A stretch of 64,000 bases of DNA from BQJU01 sp964015035. GTDB taxonomy: Bacteria > Bacteroidota > Bacteroidia > Chitinophagales > Saprospiraceae. The stretch is taken from positions 29,846 to 93,845 of the forward strand of contig CAXHCA010000006.1 in the NCBI GenBank assembly GCA_964015035.1. The letters run 5' to 3'. The position numbers and the translations under genes are program-made. The notes under the pieces are model-generated. The model was not told the origin of the DNA. It saw only the letters and a program-made list of their open reading frames with translations, and searched no databases. This document shows, piece by piece, positions 1 to 9,410 of the stretch. Positions within the stretch are counted from its first letter, which is position 1. Each line of letters starts with the position of its first letter.

Positions 1-2481
1 CCCGGGGCTAAAAGTCGGGAGGCGATGGCGGCCATCAAAGAATTTGCGGCTACCCACGATACGCACCCTGATTTTCACCGCGACATTCGTCAGTTTATCA
101 ATCAAATTTTCGACATTTCCATTGCCGCTTTACGCGAATACGAAGAATATAAAAAGGGGCGTGGATTGATCGATTACACCGATATGGAGGTGCTGATCAA
201 TCGACTGCTGAATAACGAACAGGTCAGATCTATTTTAGCAGAGGAGCTGGATTTGTTAATGGTCGATGAATTTCAAGATACTAGCCCCCTGCAATTGGAC
301 CTCTTTTTAAAACTCTCTCAATTTGCCAAACATTCCATCTGGGTAGGTGACCCCAAACAGTCGATTTATGGCTTTAGAGGGGCCGAACCGCGTTTGATGC
401 AAGCCATCATTGAGCAAACCGGCGGCGTGAAACCGGAAGATATCCAAACCCATTCCTGGCGAAGCAGGGAAGACATCGTATATGCCACCAATGCCCTTTT
501 CACCAAGGCCTTCCACGAAACACCGGAGGAGCAGGTCGCCCTACAACCCAAACGTTGTAAAAAGGCATCAAAAGATTCGGCCAACCAGCAGGATGAACCC
601 AGCAAAATGGGGGATGCCCTGTTGCATTGGCATTTTGACTTTGAGGAAGGCAAACGCCAACCCGGTAAGCCTTGGACGGAAAACTGCATTGCCGAAAGCC
701 TGGAAAAATTTCTGGATGGCAAAGTCTGGATTCAACCCAAAGGAAGCCACCAATACCGCCTGGCACAACCCGGAGACGTGGCCATTTTGTGCCGCTCCAA
801 TGCGGAATGTCAACTGGTCGCCGAGTCGCTCAATCGAGCGGGGATCCGGGCGGCCATCGCGCGTAGTGGACTATTGGATACAACTGAGGCCAAGTTGATC
901 TTGGCATGTCTGAAATACATTCTCAACCACTACGATTCCCTTTCCGTTGCCGAAATTCTACTGCTCGGTGCCGGTCATAAAATTGAATACATTATTGAGC
1001 ACCGCCTCGATTATCTGGACCAGATCAAAGCGGGGGAATTTCCAGGTAAATGGGCGGAAGGAGAAGCATTGATTCGCCAACTGAATTTATTGCGGGAGCA
1101 AGTTGTAGAATTATCCAGTGCCGAAATACTGAACCTGCTTCTGGAAGAACTGGATTTGCGCCGTACCATTGCCAGTTGGGGCGATGCTCCGCAGCGATTA
1201 GATAATGTCGACATTTTGCGCAAGCTGGCCTTACAATATGAGGAGGCTTGCAACCGGCTGCATACCGCTGCTTCCTTAGGCGGATTTTTGCTGTGGCTCA
1301 GCGATTTGGAGAACAATCAGCGCGACTTTCAGGGCAGTGGAGAAGGAATGAATACGGTAAATGTACTCACCTATCACAAGAGTAAGGGGTTGGAATGGCC
1401 CATTGTCATCTGCCACAGCTTGGAAGGCAATTTACGGGCCGAAGTTTGGGGTGTGGAAATCGTACCTGAAACAGAAAGCATTGATCTGAACAATGTATTG
1501 GGCAATCGATGGCTGCGTTATTGGGTAAATCCATACGCGGATCAATACCGGCGTACCGCTTTGGAAGAAAGATTGGACGCCAGTGCTGCTAAAATTGAAA
1601 AGAAAAAACAAGCCCTGCAGGAAGATGCCAGATTATTGTATGTTGGCATTACCCGCGCCCGCGATTATCTCATCTTTCCTTCGACCAGCCGCCCCACCAA
1701 GTGGCTCAACCGGGTGTGGCACCACGGGCAAGAAGACTACCCGACCTTGGATGTAGATTCCGACGAAAGTCCGTGGGAATGGAAGGGGAATTTCCTCAAT
1801 ATTCAGACCACGCGGTTTGTATATCCTCGAGACTTCACCTATGGTGAGTTGAGCGATGAACCGACCATCTTTCCAGAAGAACGGGCGGGAAAAAAGGTGC
1901 ATTTGCCACTAAAAATCGATGTCAATGAAAAAAACCTCGACCTGAACATTCAATGCCGGATTGTTGATACCCGGACTTATTCACCTCCGCTACAACTCCT
2001 CGACGAATACGATCAATATCGGGCGGCCAAGGTGGTCAAAGCCTTCTTAACCGGTGATCGCAACCATTTCCCAAGAGAGGAACGGCTGGAGATGGCCACC
2101 GGCCTGGTGGAACGCTTTGAGGCCGAAGCACTGGTTCAACCCGAAACGCTACTCCCCTATTCGGATGCCTGGCAGCAACAATTGGACAAGCAATTTAGCC
2201 CCGCCAATATCATCCGAAAATACCCCATCTGTTATCAATATCAAGGCCGACTATTTGAGACCATTATCGATGTCGTAGCCGATATCCCCGGCGGAAAGAT
2301 CCTGATTCAGAATAGCGGTTTTGCGGGTGGGAATAAAAATATACAAAAAAAGGCCCAAGATCTGGCTTCCTGGTTGTATTTTAGCAAATCCGCTTTGCAG
2401 GAAATTTTTGACACACCGCTGGTACGCACCTATTTGCATTTTGTGATGAGCGGGGTGCTGGTGGAAGTGGAAGTAGGATAG
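1..2481 (+). CDS. UvrD/RecB-family (AddA-like) DNA helicase, 5' truncated
   Basis: This is the 3' part of a superfamily 1A DNA helicase of the AddA/RecB type, which processes double-strand breaks for recombination. The frame is open to the window edge (PGAKSREA precedes the first ATG at 25), so the true start and the Walker A motif lie outside. Visible motifs are Walker B (LLMVDEFQDTSPLQ), motif III (SIWVGDPKQSIYGFRG), motif V (NVLTYHKSKGLEWP) and motif VI (RLLYVGITRARDYLIF). The C-terminus resembles the position of the AddA nuclease domain (FETIIDVVADIPGGKILIQ), but the expected DYKT-type catalytic motif after the Asp is replaced by IQNS, so nuclease activity is doubtful. No addB partner is visible; it would have to lie upstream. 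The helicase family call is firm; the AddA-like subtype is inferred from size and the C-terminal fold. Confidence 0.85.
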   Translation, partial: PGAKSREAMAAIKEFAATHDTHPDFHRDIRQFINQIFDISIAALREYEEYKKGRGLIDYTDMEVLINRLLNNEQVRSILAEELDLLMVDEFQDTSPLQLDLFLKLSQFAKHSIWVGDPKQSIYGFRGAEPRLMQAIIEQTGGVKPEDIQTHSWRSREDIVYATNALFTKAFHETPEEQVALQPKRCKKASKDSANQQDEPSKMGDALLHWHFDFEEGKRQPGKPWTENCIAESLEKFLDGKVWIQPKGSHQYRLAQPGDVAILCRSNAECQLVAESLNRAGIRAAIARSGLLDTTEAKLILACLKYILNHYDSLSVAEILLLGAGHKIEYIIEHRLDYLDQIKAGEFPGKWAEGEALIRQLNLLREQVVELSSAEILNLLLEELDLRRTIASWGDAPQRLDNVDILRKLALQYEEACNRLHTAASLGGFLLWLSDLENNQRDFQGSGEGMNTVNVLTYHKSKGLEWPIVICHSLEGNLRAEVWGVEIVPETESIDLNNVLGNRWLRYWVNPYADQYRRTALEERLDASAAKIEKKKQALQEDARLLYVGITRARDYLIFPSTSRPTKWLNRVWHHGQEDYPTLDVDSDESPWEWKGNFLNIQTTRFVYPRDFTYGELSDEPTIFPEERAGKKVHLPLKIDVNEKNLDLNIQCRIVDTRTYSPPLQLLDEYDQYRAAKVVKAFLTGDRNHFPREERLEMATGLVERFEAEALVQPETLLPYSDAWQQQLDKQFSPANIIRKYPICYQYQGRLFETIIDVVADIPGGKILIQNSGFAGGNKNIQKKAQDLASWLYFSKSALQEIFDTPLVRTYLHFVMSGVLVEVEVG

Positions 2482-2522
2482 CACCATGGTATTTAGCCTT
2501 TAGAATCTATCGCATTCAATTA

Positions 2523-2572
2523 GTGCATGTTTGGAGGTGGTACTTTAGCAGCGAAAATTGCAGGTTTTCAAA
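2523..2572 (+). repeat. Left end of the TIR repeat family (copy 1, truncated)
   Basis: The segment starts with GTGCATGTTTGGAGGT and continues with sequence nearly identical to the left end of the full copy at 47085-47273, up to the GCGAAAATTGCAGGTTTT stretch, after which similarity stops. It is preceded by TTA, as in the full copy. It sits in the spacer between the helicase gene and era, and the apparent small open frame running through it is repeat-derived. Confidence 0.75.
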
Positions 2573-2631
2573 GTTTGCCCCCCAATCATGCTCTAAACCG
2601 CTTAAACCCCTACCCTAAACCAATAAATGCC

Positions 2632-2639
2632 TACCTTTG
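2632..2639 (+). promoter_or_regulatory. Putative -7 element of the era promoter
   Basis: TACCTTTG matches the Bacteroidota primary-sigma -7 consensus TAnnTTTG and lies 17 bases before the era ATG, which implies a very short leader. No convincing -33 TTTG was found at the usual spacing. Confidence 0.5.
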
Positions 2640-2656
2640 TCAAAATAATTTAGCCA

Positions 2657-3553
2657 ATGCACAAATCTGGATTCATCAATATTATCGGGCGGCCCAATGC
2701 CGGGAAATCGACACTAATGAACGCGCTGGTTGGTGAGCGCATGTCAATCATCACCAGTAAACCGCAAACTACCCGTCACCGCATCATCGGTATCCTGAGT
2801 GGAGATGACTTTCAGATGGTTTTTTCAGATACGCCGGGCATCATCGAAGATCCTTCTTACAAGATGCAGGAAGTGATGAACAGTTTTGTCAATTCTACCT
2901 TCGAAGACTCCGACATCATGCTCTTTGTTACCGGTGTGGACGAAAAATTCAAACCGACCGATCCCGTCATTGAAAAACTCAAAAGAGTCGAAGCTCCGAT
3001 CATCCTGGTACTCAATAAAACGGATTTGGCCAAACCAGAAGAAGTCTTACAAAAAATTCAGTTTTGGAACAACCTGATCTCCTTCAAAGAGACGGTTCCC
3101 ATTTCTGCTTTACAGCAAAAAAATACCGACGTGCTGTTTAAGCTCTTGCTGGACTACCTTCCAGAAGGCCCCGTTTACTATCCCAAGGATCAACTTACGG
3201 ACCGCCCCGAGCGCTTTTTTGTCAGTGAGATCATCCGCGAAAAGATTCTCATGCTGTACGAACAGGAAATCCCTTACTCCTGCGAAGTCATTGTCACCGC
3301 ATTCAAGGAAGATCAAACCAATAGTGGAGCGGACTTGGTCCGAATCAGCGCCGAAATCTACGTGGCCCGAAACACCCAAAAATCTATCATCATCGGCAAA
3401 GGTGGTAGCGCCATCAAAAAGCTGGGTACCTTGGCTAGAAAAGACCTCGAAACCTTCCTGGAAAAAAAGGTATTTCTGGAACTCTTTGTGAAAGTCAAAG
3501 ACAACTGGCGCAACGATGAACGCATGCTCAAACACTTTGGATATCAAGGGTAA
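2657..3553 (+). CDS. era: GTPase Era
   Basis: Era is a Ras-like GTPase that binds the 3' end of 16S rRNA and assists 30S ribosome maturation. The 298-residue length is normal. The G1 loop GRPNAGKS is near residue 11, followed by G3 DTPG and G4 NKTD. The C-terminal KH RNA-binding domain carries IIIGKGGSAIKKLG. The ATG at 2657 places G1 at the expected distance from the N-terminus. The second GTPase gene der follows after a 179-base spacer, so the two ribosome-assembly GTPases are neighbours but probably have separate promoters. Confidence 0.97.
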   Translation: MHKSGFINIIGRPNAGKSTLMNALVGERMSIITSKPQTTRHRIIGILSGDDFQMVFSDTPGIIEDPSYKMQEVMNSFVNSTFEDSDIMLFVTGVDEKFKPTDPVIEKLKRVEAPIILVLNKTDLAKPEEVLQKIQFWNNLISFKETVPISALQQKNTDVLFKLLLDYLPEGPVYYPKDQLTDRPERFFVSEIIREKILMLYEQEIPYSCEVIVTAFKEDQTNSGADLVRISAEIYVARNTQKSIIIGKGGSAIKKLGTLARKDLETFLEKKVFLELFVKVKDNWRNDERMLKHFGYQG

Positions 3554-3706
3554 ATGACCAACCCTTTCATTTTGTGAGCCTTCTCAGGCCCATCTCCCGG
3601 AATAAAATCGGGATCAACCTAAAATGTGACTCTTTAACGCCTGACAGAAGTATTGATTTACACTGTAGTTTGGCGCTGAATCACCAGATTTGTCAAAGAA
3701 CCTTTG

Positions 3707-3714
3707 TACCTTCG
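3707..3714 (+). promoter_or_regulatory. Putative -7 element of the der promoter
   Basis: TACCTTCG is one base from the TAnnTTTG consensus and lies 18 bases before the der ATG. It supports starting der at 3733 rather than at the longer open-frame start. A TTTG at 3689 is too close to be a standard -33 element. Confidence 0.4.
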
Positions 3715-3732
3715 CGGTTCAAAATAAAAAAA

Positions 3733-5034
3733 ATGGGCAATATCATAGCCATTGTGGGCCGACCAAATGTGGGTAAATCTACCCTATATAACCGGTTGAT
3801 TGGAGAACGTCAAGCCATTATTGACGACGTCAGTGGAGTAACGCGCGACCGTCAATACGGAAGCAGCTATTGGAATGGTAAGACTTTTACAGTAATCGAT
3901 ACCGGTGGTTTTGTCAAAAACTCCGAGGATGTTTTCGAGGCGGAGATTCGTTCCCAGGTGCAAATTGCTATCGATGAGGCAGCGGTCATCATCTTCATGG
4001 TGGATGTAGCCACCGGCATCACCGACCTCGATGAGGAGATTGCGTCGATGCTGCGCCGCACGGAAAAACCGGTGCTTCTCTGTGTCAACAAGGTGGACAA
4101 TAGCCAGCGGCAAATCGAAGCCAATGAATTTTGGAGCCTGGGATTTGAAGAGACCTTTTTTGTGTCTTCCATGACCGGCAGCGGTACCGGTGAAATTCTG
4201 GATGCCCTTACGGAAAAAATTGAGGAAGAAGAACCCTTGGAAAGCGACCTTCCCAAAATTGCCATCGTAGGCCAACCCAATGTGGGCAAGTCTTCATTGA
4301 CCAATGCCCTTCTCGGAGAAGAACGAAACATCGTGACCGATATCGCCGGCACTACCCGCGATTCAATCCACACCAAGTATACGAAGTTTGGCAAAGAGTT
4401 CTTGCTGATAGACACTGCGGGGATCCGCAAAAAAGCCAAGGTACATGAGAACCTGGAATTTTACTCCGTCATGCGGGCCATCAAAGCCATTGAAGATGCC
4501 GATATCTGTATGCTGCTCATCGATGCACAAACCGGTGTAGAAGCTCAGGACATGAGCATCTTGCGACTGGCGCAGCGACGCAATAAAGGCATTGTGCTGC
4601 TGGTCAACAAATGGGATCTTAAGGATAAGGAGACCAATACGGCCCGAGACTTTGAAAAGGAAATTCGCGATAAGATTGCGCCGTTTACTGACGTTCCCAT
4701 TCTCTTTGTTTCTGCCTTGGAAAAACAACGGATTTTCAAAGCCGTAGAAGTAGCCTTGGAAGTATACGAGAATCGCAACCGAAAGATCAAAACGTCCCAA
4801 CTCAATGAAGTGATGCTGGAAGCTATTGAACGCTACCCGCCGCCTTCCCATCGAGGACGCTATGTGAAAATCAAGTATGTGACGCAACTGCCCACTTACT
4901 ACCCTGCTTTTGCTTTCTTTTGCAATAACCCCAAGCACGTCAAAGAAAACTATAAAAACTATCTGGAAAACCAGTTGCGCAAAAACTTCGATTTTACGGG
5001 GGTCCCCATCTCCGTCTTTTTCAGACAAAAATAA
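3733..5034 (+). CDS. der: GTPase Der (EngA), double-GTPase ribosome assembly factor
   Basis: Der carries two tandem GTPase domains and acts in 50S subunit assembly. The two P-loops are GRPNVGKSTLYN at the N-terminus and GQPNVGKSSLTN around residue 180; each domain also has its DTGG or DTAG switch and an NKVD or NKWD specificity motif. A C-terminal KH-like domain follows. The frame is open back to 3574, but the ATG at 3733 gives a 433-residue protein of usual length starting MGNIIAIVGRPN, so the upstream 53 codons are probably leader sequence. The rfbC gene begins 14 bases after the stop, suggesting one transcript. Confidence 0.96.
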   Translation: MGNIIAIVGRPNVGKSTLYNRLIGERQAIIDDVSGVTRDRQYGSSYWNGKTFTVIDTGGFVKNSEDVFEAEIRSQVQIAIDEAAVIIFMVDVATGITDLDEEIASMLRRTEKPVLLCVNKVDNSQRQIEANEFWSLGFEETFFVSSMTGSGTGEILDALTEKIEEEEPLESDLPKIAIVGQPNVGKSSLTNALLGEERNIVTDIAGTTRDSIHTKYTKFGKEFLLIDTAGIRKKAKVHENLEFYSVMRAIKAIEDADICMLLIDAQTGVEAQDMSILRLAQRRNKGIVLLVNKWDLKDKETNTARDFEKEIRDKIAPFTDVPILFVSALEKQRIFKAVEVALEVYENRNRKIKTSQLNEVMLEAIERYPPPSHRGRYVKIKYVTQLPTYYPAFAFFCNNPKHVKENYKNYLENQLRKNFDFTGVPISVFFRQK

Positions 5035-5048
5035 CTGACCTAATAAAG

Positions 5049-5594
5049 ATGCCGTTCACCGAAACTAATATTCCCGACCTGAAAGTCTTTGAACCAAAAA
5101 TCTGGGGCGATGATCGGGGTTACTTTTTTGAAGCTTTTAATAAAAATACTTTCGCGGACGCCAACATCTCCCGCGAGTTTGTACAAGACAATCAAGCACG
5201 CTCTACTTTTGGCGTGCTGCGCGGATTGCACTACCAGATAGCCCCCTTTGCACAGGCCAAACTCGTCAGGGTCATTGAAGGAGAAGTATTGGACGTAGCG
5301 GTAGACCTACGACCTGAAAGCCCCACTTACGGGCAATGGTACAGCATATTACTCTCCGCTGAAAACAAAAAACAACTGTACGTCCCCAGAGGTTTTGCCC
5401 ACGGCTACGTGGTTTTGAGTGAAACCGCAGAGTTCTTTTACAAATGCGACAATTTCTACTCTAAAGCTCACGAAGGCGGCATTCGCTTTGACGATCCGTC
5501 TCTAAATATCGACTGGCAAATTGCTAGTAATGAAATTCTACTTTCTCCTAAGGATGAAATATTGCCCGCTTTTGGCCACCACCGAAAAGATTAA
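5049..5594 (+). CDS. rfbC: dTDP-4-dehydrorhamnose 3,5-epimerase
   Basis: RfbC epimerises C3 and C5 of dTDP-4-keto-6-deoxy-glucose in dTDP-L-rhamnose synthesis, a precursor of cell-surface polysaccharide. The 181-residue cupin-fold protein shows the family signature RGLHYQ with the catalytic His, the VPRGFAHGY segment and YKCDNFY near the active site. It lies between der and rfbD, with 14-base and 3-base gaps, so it is probably translated from a shared message. The other pathway genes rfbA and rfbB are not in this window. Confidence 0.95.
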   Translation: MPFTETNIPDLKVFEPKIWGDDRGYFFEAFNKNTFADANISREFVQDNQARSTFGVLRGLHYQIAPFAQAKLVRVIEGEVLDVAVDLRPESPTYGQWYSILLSAENKKQLYVPRGFAHGYVVLSETAEFFYKCDNFYSKAHEGGIRFDDPSLNIDWQIASNEILLSPKDEILPAFGHHRKD

Positions 5595-5597
5595 AGC

Positions 5598-6494
5598 ATG
5601 AATGCAAAACCCAAATTGCTCATCACCGGTGGCAATGGCCAACTAGGTCAGGAATTACAAGCCTTAGCAAACCAATTTCCCGATTTTGAATTTTATAGCA
5701 CTGCACGGGAAAGCCTGGATATCAGCGACGACCAACAAATCACACAACTATTTGAAAAAGAGCAATTTGACTATTGCATCAATTGTGCCGCCTACACAGC
5801 GGTAGACCGTGCCGAAGCGGAAAAAGAACTCGCGGAAAAAATCAATATCAAGGCCGTTGAAAACCTTGCTGCCATTTGCGCCAGGCAGGAAATCCCCTTG
5901 ATTCATTTTTCTTCGGATTATGTGTACCACGGCCACCAAAACCACCCCTACTGCGAAGATGATCCGACCTTTCCTGAAGGCATTTATGCGGTAACCAAAC
6001 TTGCCGGCGAAGCCGCTGCCCTTCAACGGCACCATCAAACGATGATCATCCGAACCTCCTGGGTCTATTCGGCCTTTGGCCACAATTTTGTAAAAACGAT
6101 GCTCCGCTTGGGCCGGGAACGCGATGAACTGCGCGTGGTGTTTGACCAAATCGGCACCCCCACCTACGCCTATGATCTGGCTTTCGCCGTCCTGACCATT
6201 TTACATAAAGTAGAACAACAAAAAGTACCTGCTGCTGCCCTGTCCGGCATCTTCAATTACAGCAATGAAGGCGTGACCAGCTGGTATGACTTTGCCCTGT
6301 CCATCTTTGAGCTGAGTGGCATTACCTGCAACGTTACGCCCATCGAAAGTAAAGACTTTCCAACTCCGGCTACGCGCCCTTTTTACAGCGTTTTAAACAA
6401 GAACAAGATCAAAAGCACCTTTGCCTTGTCCATCCCTCATTGGCGGGATAGCCTCCAACATTGTCTGGAGCGCCTGCCCAAAACCATTTCTTAG
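5598..6494 (+). CDS. rfbD: dTDP-4-dehydrorhamnose reductase
   Basis: RfbD makes the final NAD(P)H-dependent reduction to dTDP-L-rhamnose. The 298-residue short-chain dehydrogenase-type protein begins with the nucleotide-binding glycine motif GGNGQLGQEL, has SSDYVYHG and the catalytic YAVTKLAGE (YxxxK), and ends with the substrate-binding region. It follows rfbC by 3 bases, matching the common rfbC-rfbD pairing. No terminator was obvious after it. Confidence 0.95.
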   Translation: MNAKPKLLITGGNGQLGQELQALANQFPDFEFYSTARESLDISDDQQITQLFEKEQFDYCINCAAYTAVDRAEAEKELAEKINIKAVENLAAICARQEIPLIHFSSDYVYHGHQNHPYCEDDPTFPEGIYAVTKLAGEAAALQRHHQTMIIRTSWVYSAFGHNFVKTMLRLGRERDELRVVFDQIGTPTYAYDLAFAVLTILHKVEQQKVPAAALSGIFNYSNEGVTSWYDFALSIFELSGITCNVTPIESKDFPTPATRPFYSVLNKNKIKSTFALSIPHWRDSLQHCLERLPKTIS

Positions 6495-6623
6495 TCCTAA
6501 TGTTAAATTAGAAGCTAACTACGACAAATAGGAATAATGTAAGCCAAAATACACCTTATTTATCCGATTATCGTTAATTTGGTACAGACGAGTTTATTGG
6601 GTCTTACTTTTAAAAAATCAAAT

Positions 6624-9410
6624 ATGCCTAGTGTATTGAGATATACTCTGACCTTCATCCTAACGCTGCTCTTTCTTCCTCTACTTCAGGCCACTCACAA
6701 CCGCGCAGGAGAAATATCCGTTGAGCAAGTAGGAGATTGCACCACTAGCTTAACCGTAAAAGCCACCATCGTCACCTACACCAAGGCCAGTAGTCGCCCC
6801 GCCGACCGCGACACCCTTACCATTTGCTGGGGCGATGGCATCTGTGAACGCGTCGCCAGGGTGAACGGCATCGGCAGCCCTCCTCAAGGAGAACTCCTGG
6901 AAAACGATACCAAAAAAAATATTTATTGTGGTTTTCATACCTATACAGCCCGGGGCACCTACGTCATTTCCATGACCGACCCCAACCGCAACGGCGGCAT
7001 TATCAACGTAAATCCGCCGAATTCAGATCAGGTGAAATTCCATATCCAAACAACCTATACGATTCCCAATCCTCAATTTCAGGGTTGCAATGATACGCCG
7101 ATTTTGCTACAGCCTCCCATCGATATTGGATGCGTTGGTAAGGTCTTTACACATAACCCCAATGCCTACGATGCCGATGGAGACAGCCTTTCTTACCACC
7201 TCATTCAACCACTACAGGATGTCAACCTGATTGTTCCCAATTATCAATGGCCCTTTTCTATCAATCCCGGGCCCGGTAACAATCTCACCATCGACGAAGT
7301 CACAGGGGATATCGTTTGGGATGCGCCCCAACAGGTCGGAGAATACAACCTGGCCATGATCATTGTAGAATACCGACAGGGCATCCCCATTGATACCATT
7401 GTACGGGATATGCAGATTCTCATCCAACAATGCGACAACCAGCCGCCAGTGGTGGAAGTTCCTTTTGAAGAAATTTGTGTGATCGCCGGTGAAGTGCTAG
7501 AGTTTGACGTGATCGCCACCGCACCAATTGATGAAACAGACCAAAAGGTAAGATTGACCGCACTGGGAGGACCTTTTGAGGTCCCCATCAGCCCAGCTAC
7601 TTTCACCCCCGAATCCGCCGCCTTCGAGGATGATCCGGTAACCCGAACTTTTCGTTGGCAAACCACCTGCGACCATATCTCCGGACAATACTATTCTGTC
7701 GTATTTAAAGCGATCGACAACTTTTTCGGAGATACCAGTGGTTTAGCTACGCTGAAAACCGTGCGTATCAAAGTCGTCGGCCCTCCACCTGAGGATGTCC
7801 AGGCGGACCCTAGTTCCAACAAAATTACAGTAAGCTGGGCCAACCCCTATTTTTGTGAAAATACCGAAGATGAATATTTCCGGGGCTTTACGGTTTGGCG
7901 AAGATTGGGCTCCAATAATTTTTCAATCGATACCTGCACCCCAGGGCTTGCCGGAAGGGGCTATACCAAGCTCACGCTCATTGCCATTGACGATGTCAAT
8001 TCGGACGGGCGGTACTTCTACGAGGATATGAATGTAGAACGTGGCAAAACCTATTGCTACCGCATACTGGCTGAATTTGCCAAAACAACACCCGATGGTA
8101 ACAATGCCTACAATCGTGTAGAAAGTCTACCCTCTGAGGAGGTCTGCGTGCAGCTCAGTCGCGATATACCACTCATCACCAAGGCCGACGTGCTCACTAC
8201 CAGCAATACCAGTGGTCAAGTAAATGTCTGCTGGTCCAAGCCCAAAGCAGCAGATCTCGACACCACAGTCAATATGGGTCCGTATACTTACGAAGTGCTA
8301 CGAGCTACCGGCCAGACAGATAATGATGGTGATTTTCAAGGCATTGGCGTAAGCTTTACCAGCCCTACTTTTGCGGCAGCCAACGATACTTGTTTTACTG
8401 ATGTGAACCTCAATACAGTGGATAATGCTTATAGCTATCGCATCAATTTTTATGTCAATGGCGAAAGCACCCCCTTGGGCACTACCAATACGGCCAGTAC
8501 GGTGTATCTATCCGCTGCGCCAACGGACAATGCCAATGTATTGACCTGGACGGAAATCGTGCCTTGGAACAATGAATTTTATACCGTTTATCGACAAAAT
8601 AATACAGGAACTTTTGATTCCATCGCCGTGACCTCAATGGCTACTTATCGAGATACCGGACTCGTCAATGGAACGTCCTATTGCTATAAAGTTCGCAGTG
8701 CAGGTTCTTATGGCATTGCCGATGTGATTAGCCCAATCATCAACTTTTCACAGGAATTGTGCAGCATTCCAGTTGATAATGTCGCCCCTTGTCCGCCCAC
8801 CTTAACGGTAGACAATGTTTGCGAAAGCGGAATCAACTGTAGTGAGGTGGAAACACTGGCCAATACCCTACATTGGGTCAATCCGATGGACTTGTGTGAA
8901 GAAACGGATGATGTGGTCGGGTACAATATTTATTACACGCCCATCCAAGACCAGGAATTTGCCCTCATCGCCAGCTTTGATGATTCCGGAGTATTGAGCT
9001 TTGAACACGAACCAGCATTATTTGGCATTGCCGGGTGCTACTACGTAACGGCTATTGATACTTTCTTTAATGAGAGTATCGGCAGCGATACCATTTGTGT
9101 AGACAATTGTCCGTTCTACGAATTGCCCAATACCTTTACCCCAAATGCCGATGGTCAAAACGACCAGTTCCGTCCTTTCCCCCATTGTTTTATACAAAGT
9201 GTGGACTTCCAGGTCTTCAACCGCTGGGGAGAATTGGTATTCAAAACGGAAAATCCCGACCTCAATTGGGATGGCACCAACTTAAAAGGAGAACAACTGA
9301 CTGAAGGGGTCTATTATTACACCTGTCGGGTATTTGAACAACGTGTAGAAGGCGTCGCCCCTAGTCCGGATATATTAAGTGGATATATTGAATTAATCAG
9401 AAGCAACTAA
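6624..9410 (+). CDS. Large secreted protein with T9SS type-B C-terminal domain (paralog 1)
   Basis: This 928-residue protein starts with a signal peptide (hydrophobic FILTLLFLPLL) followed by ATHNRAGEI, an N-terminal block I associate with Saprospirales secreted proteins. The middle contains beta-sandwich modules, several fibronectin type III-like (for example ENTEDEYFRGFTVWRR and GKTYCYRILAEF), and is Cys-rich. The last ~93 residues form the gliding motility-associated C-terminal domain (NTFTPNADGQND, then FNRWGELVF and NWDGTN), the sorting signal for type IX secretion and surface attachment. The open frame extends to 6579, but the ATG at 6624 leads directly into the signal peptide. Its stop overlaps the ribE start by one base. 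A close paralog lies just beyond ribE. Function is unknown; adhesion is one guess. Confidence 0.85.
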   Translation: MPSVLRYTLTFILTLLFLPLLQATHNRAGEISVEQVGDCTTSLTVKATIVTYTKASSRPADRDTLTICWGDGICERVARVNGIGSPPQGELLENDTKKNIYCGFHTYTARGTYVISMTDPNRNGGIINVNPPNSDQVKFHIQTTYTIPNPQFQGCNDTPILLQPPIDIGCVGKVFTHNPNAYDADGDSLSYHLIQPLQDVNLIVPNYQWPFSINPGPGNNLTIDEVTGDIVWDAPQQVGEYNLAMIIVEYRQGIPIDTIVRDMQILIQQCDNQPPVVEVPFEEICVIAGEVLEFDVIATAPIDETDQKVRLTALGGPFEVPISPATFTPESAAFEDDPVTRTFRWQTTCDHISGQYYSVVFKAIDNFFGDTSGLATLKTVRIKVVGPPPEDVQADPSSNKITVSWANPYFCENTEDEYFRGFTVWRRLGSNNFSIDTCTPGLAGRGYTKLTLIAIDDVNSDGRYFYEDMNVERGKTYCYRILAEFAKTTPDGNNAYNRVESLPSEEVCVQLSRDIPLITKADVLTTSNTSGQVNVCWSKPKAADLDTTVNMGPYTYEVLRATGQTDNDGDFQGIGVSFTSPTFAAANDTCFTDVNLNTVDNAYSYRINFYVNGESTPLGTTNTASTVYLSAAPTDNANVLTWTEIVPWNNEFYTVYRQNNTGTFDSIAVTSMATYRDTGLVNGTSYCYKVRSAGSYGIADVISPIINFSQELCSIPVDNVAPCPPTLTVDNVCESGINCSEVETLANTLHWVNPMDLCEETDDVVGYNIYYTPIQDQEFALIASFDDSGVLSFEHEPALFGIAGCYYVTAIDTFFNESIGSDTICVDNCPFYELPNTFTPNADGQNDQFRPFPHCFIQSVDFQVFNRWGELVFKTENPDLNWDGTNLKGEQLTEGVYYYTCRVFEQRVEGVAPSPDILSGYIELIRSN

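Noticed and set aside
2527..2736. Small open frame starting MFGGGTLAAKIAGF
   Set aside because: It runs through the repeat copy and overlaps the start of era in another frame; the same peptide fragment appears on the minus strand of the 59-kb repeat, so it is repeat-derived.
3574..3732. Longer N-terminus for Der
   Set aside because: The extra 53 residues have no family support and overlap the promoter-like TACCTTCG; the ATG at 3733 gives the standard start.
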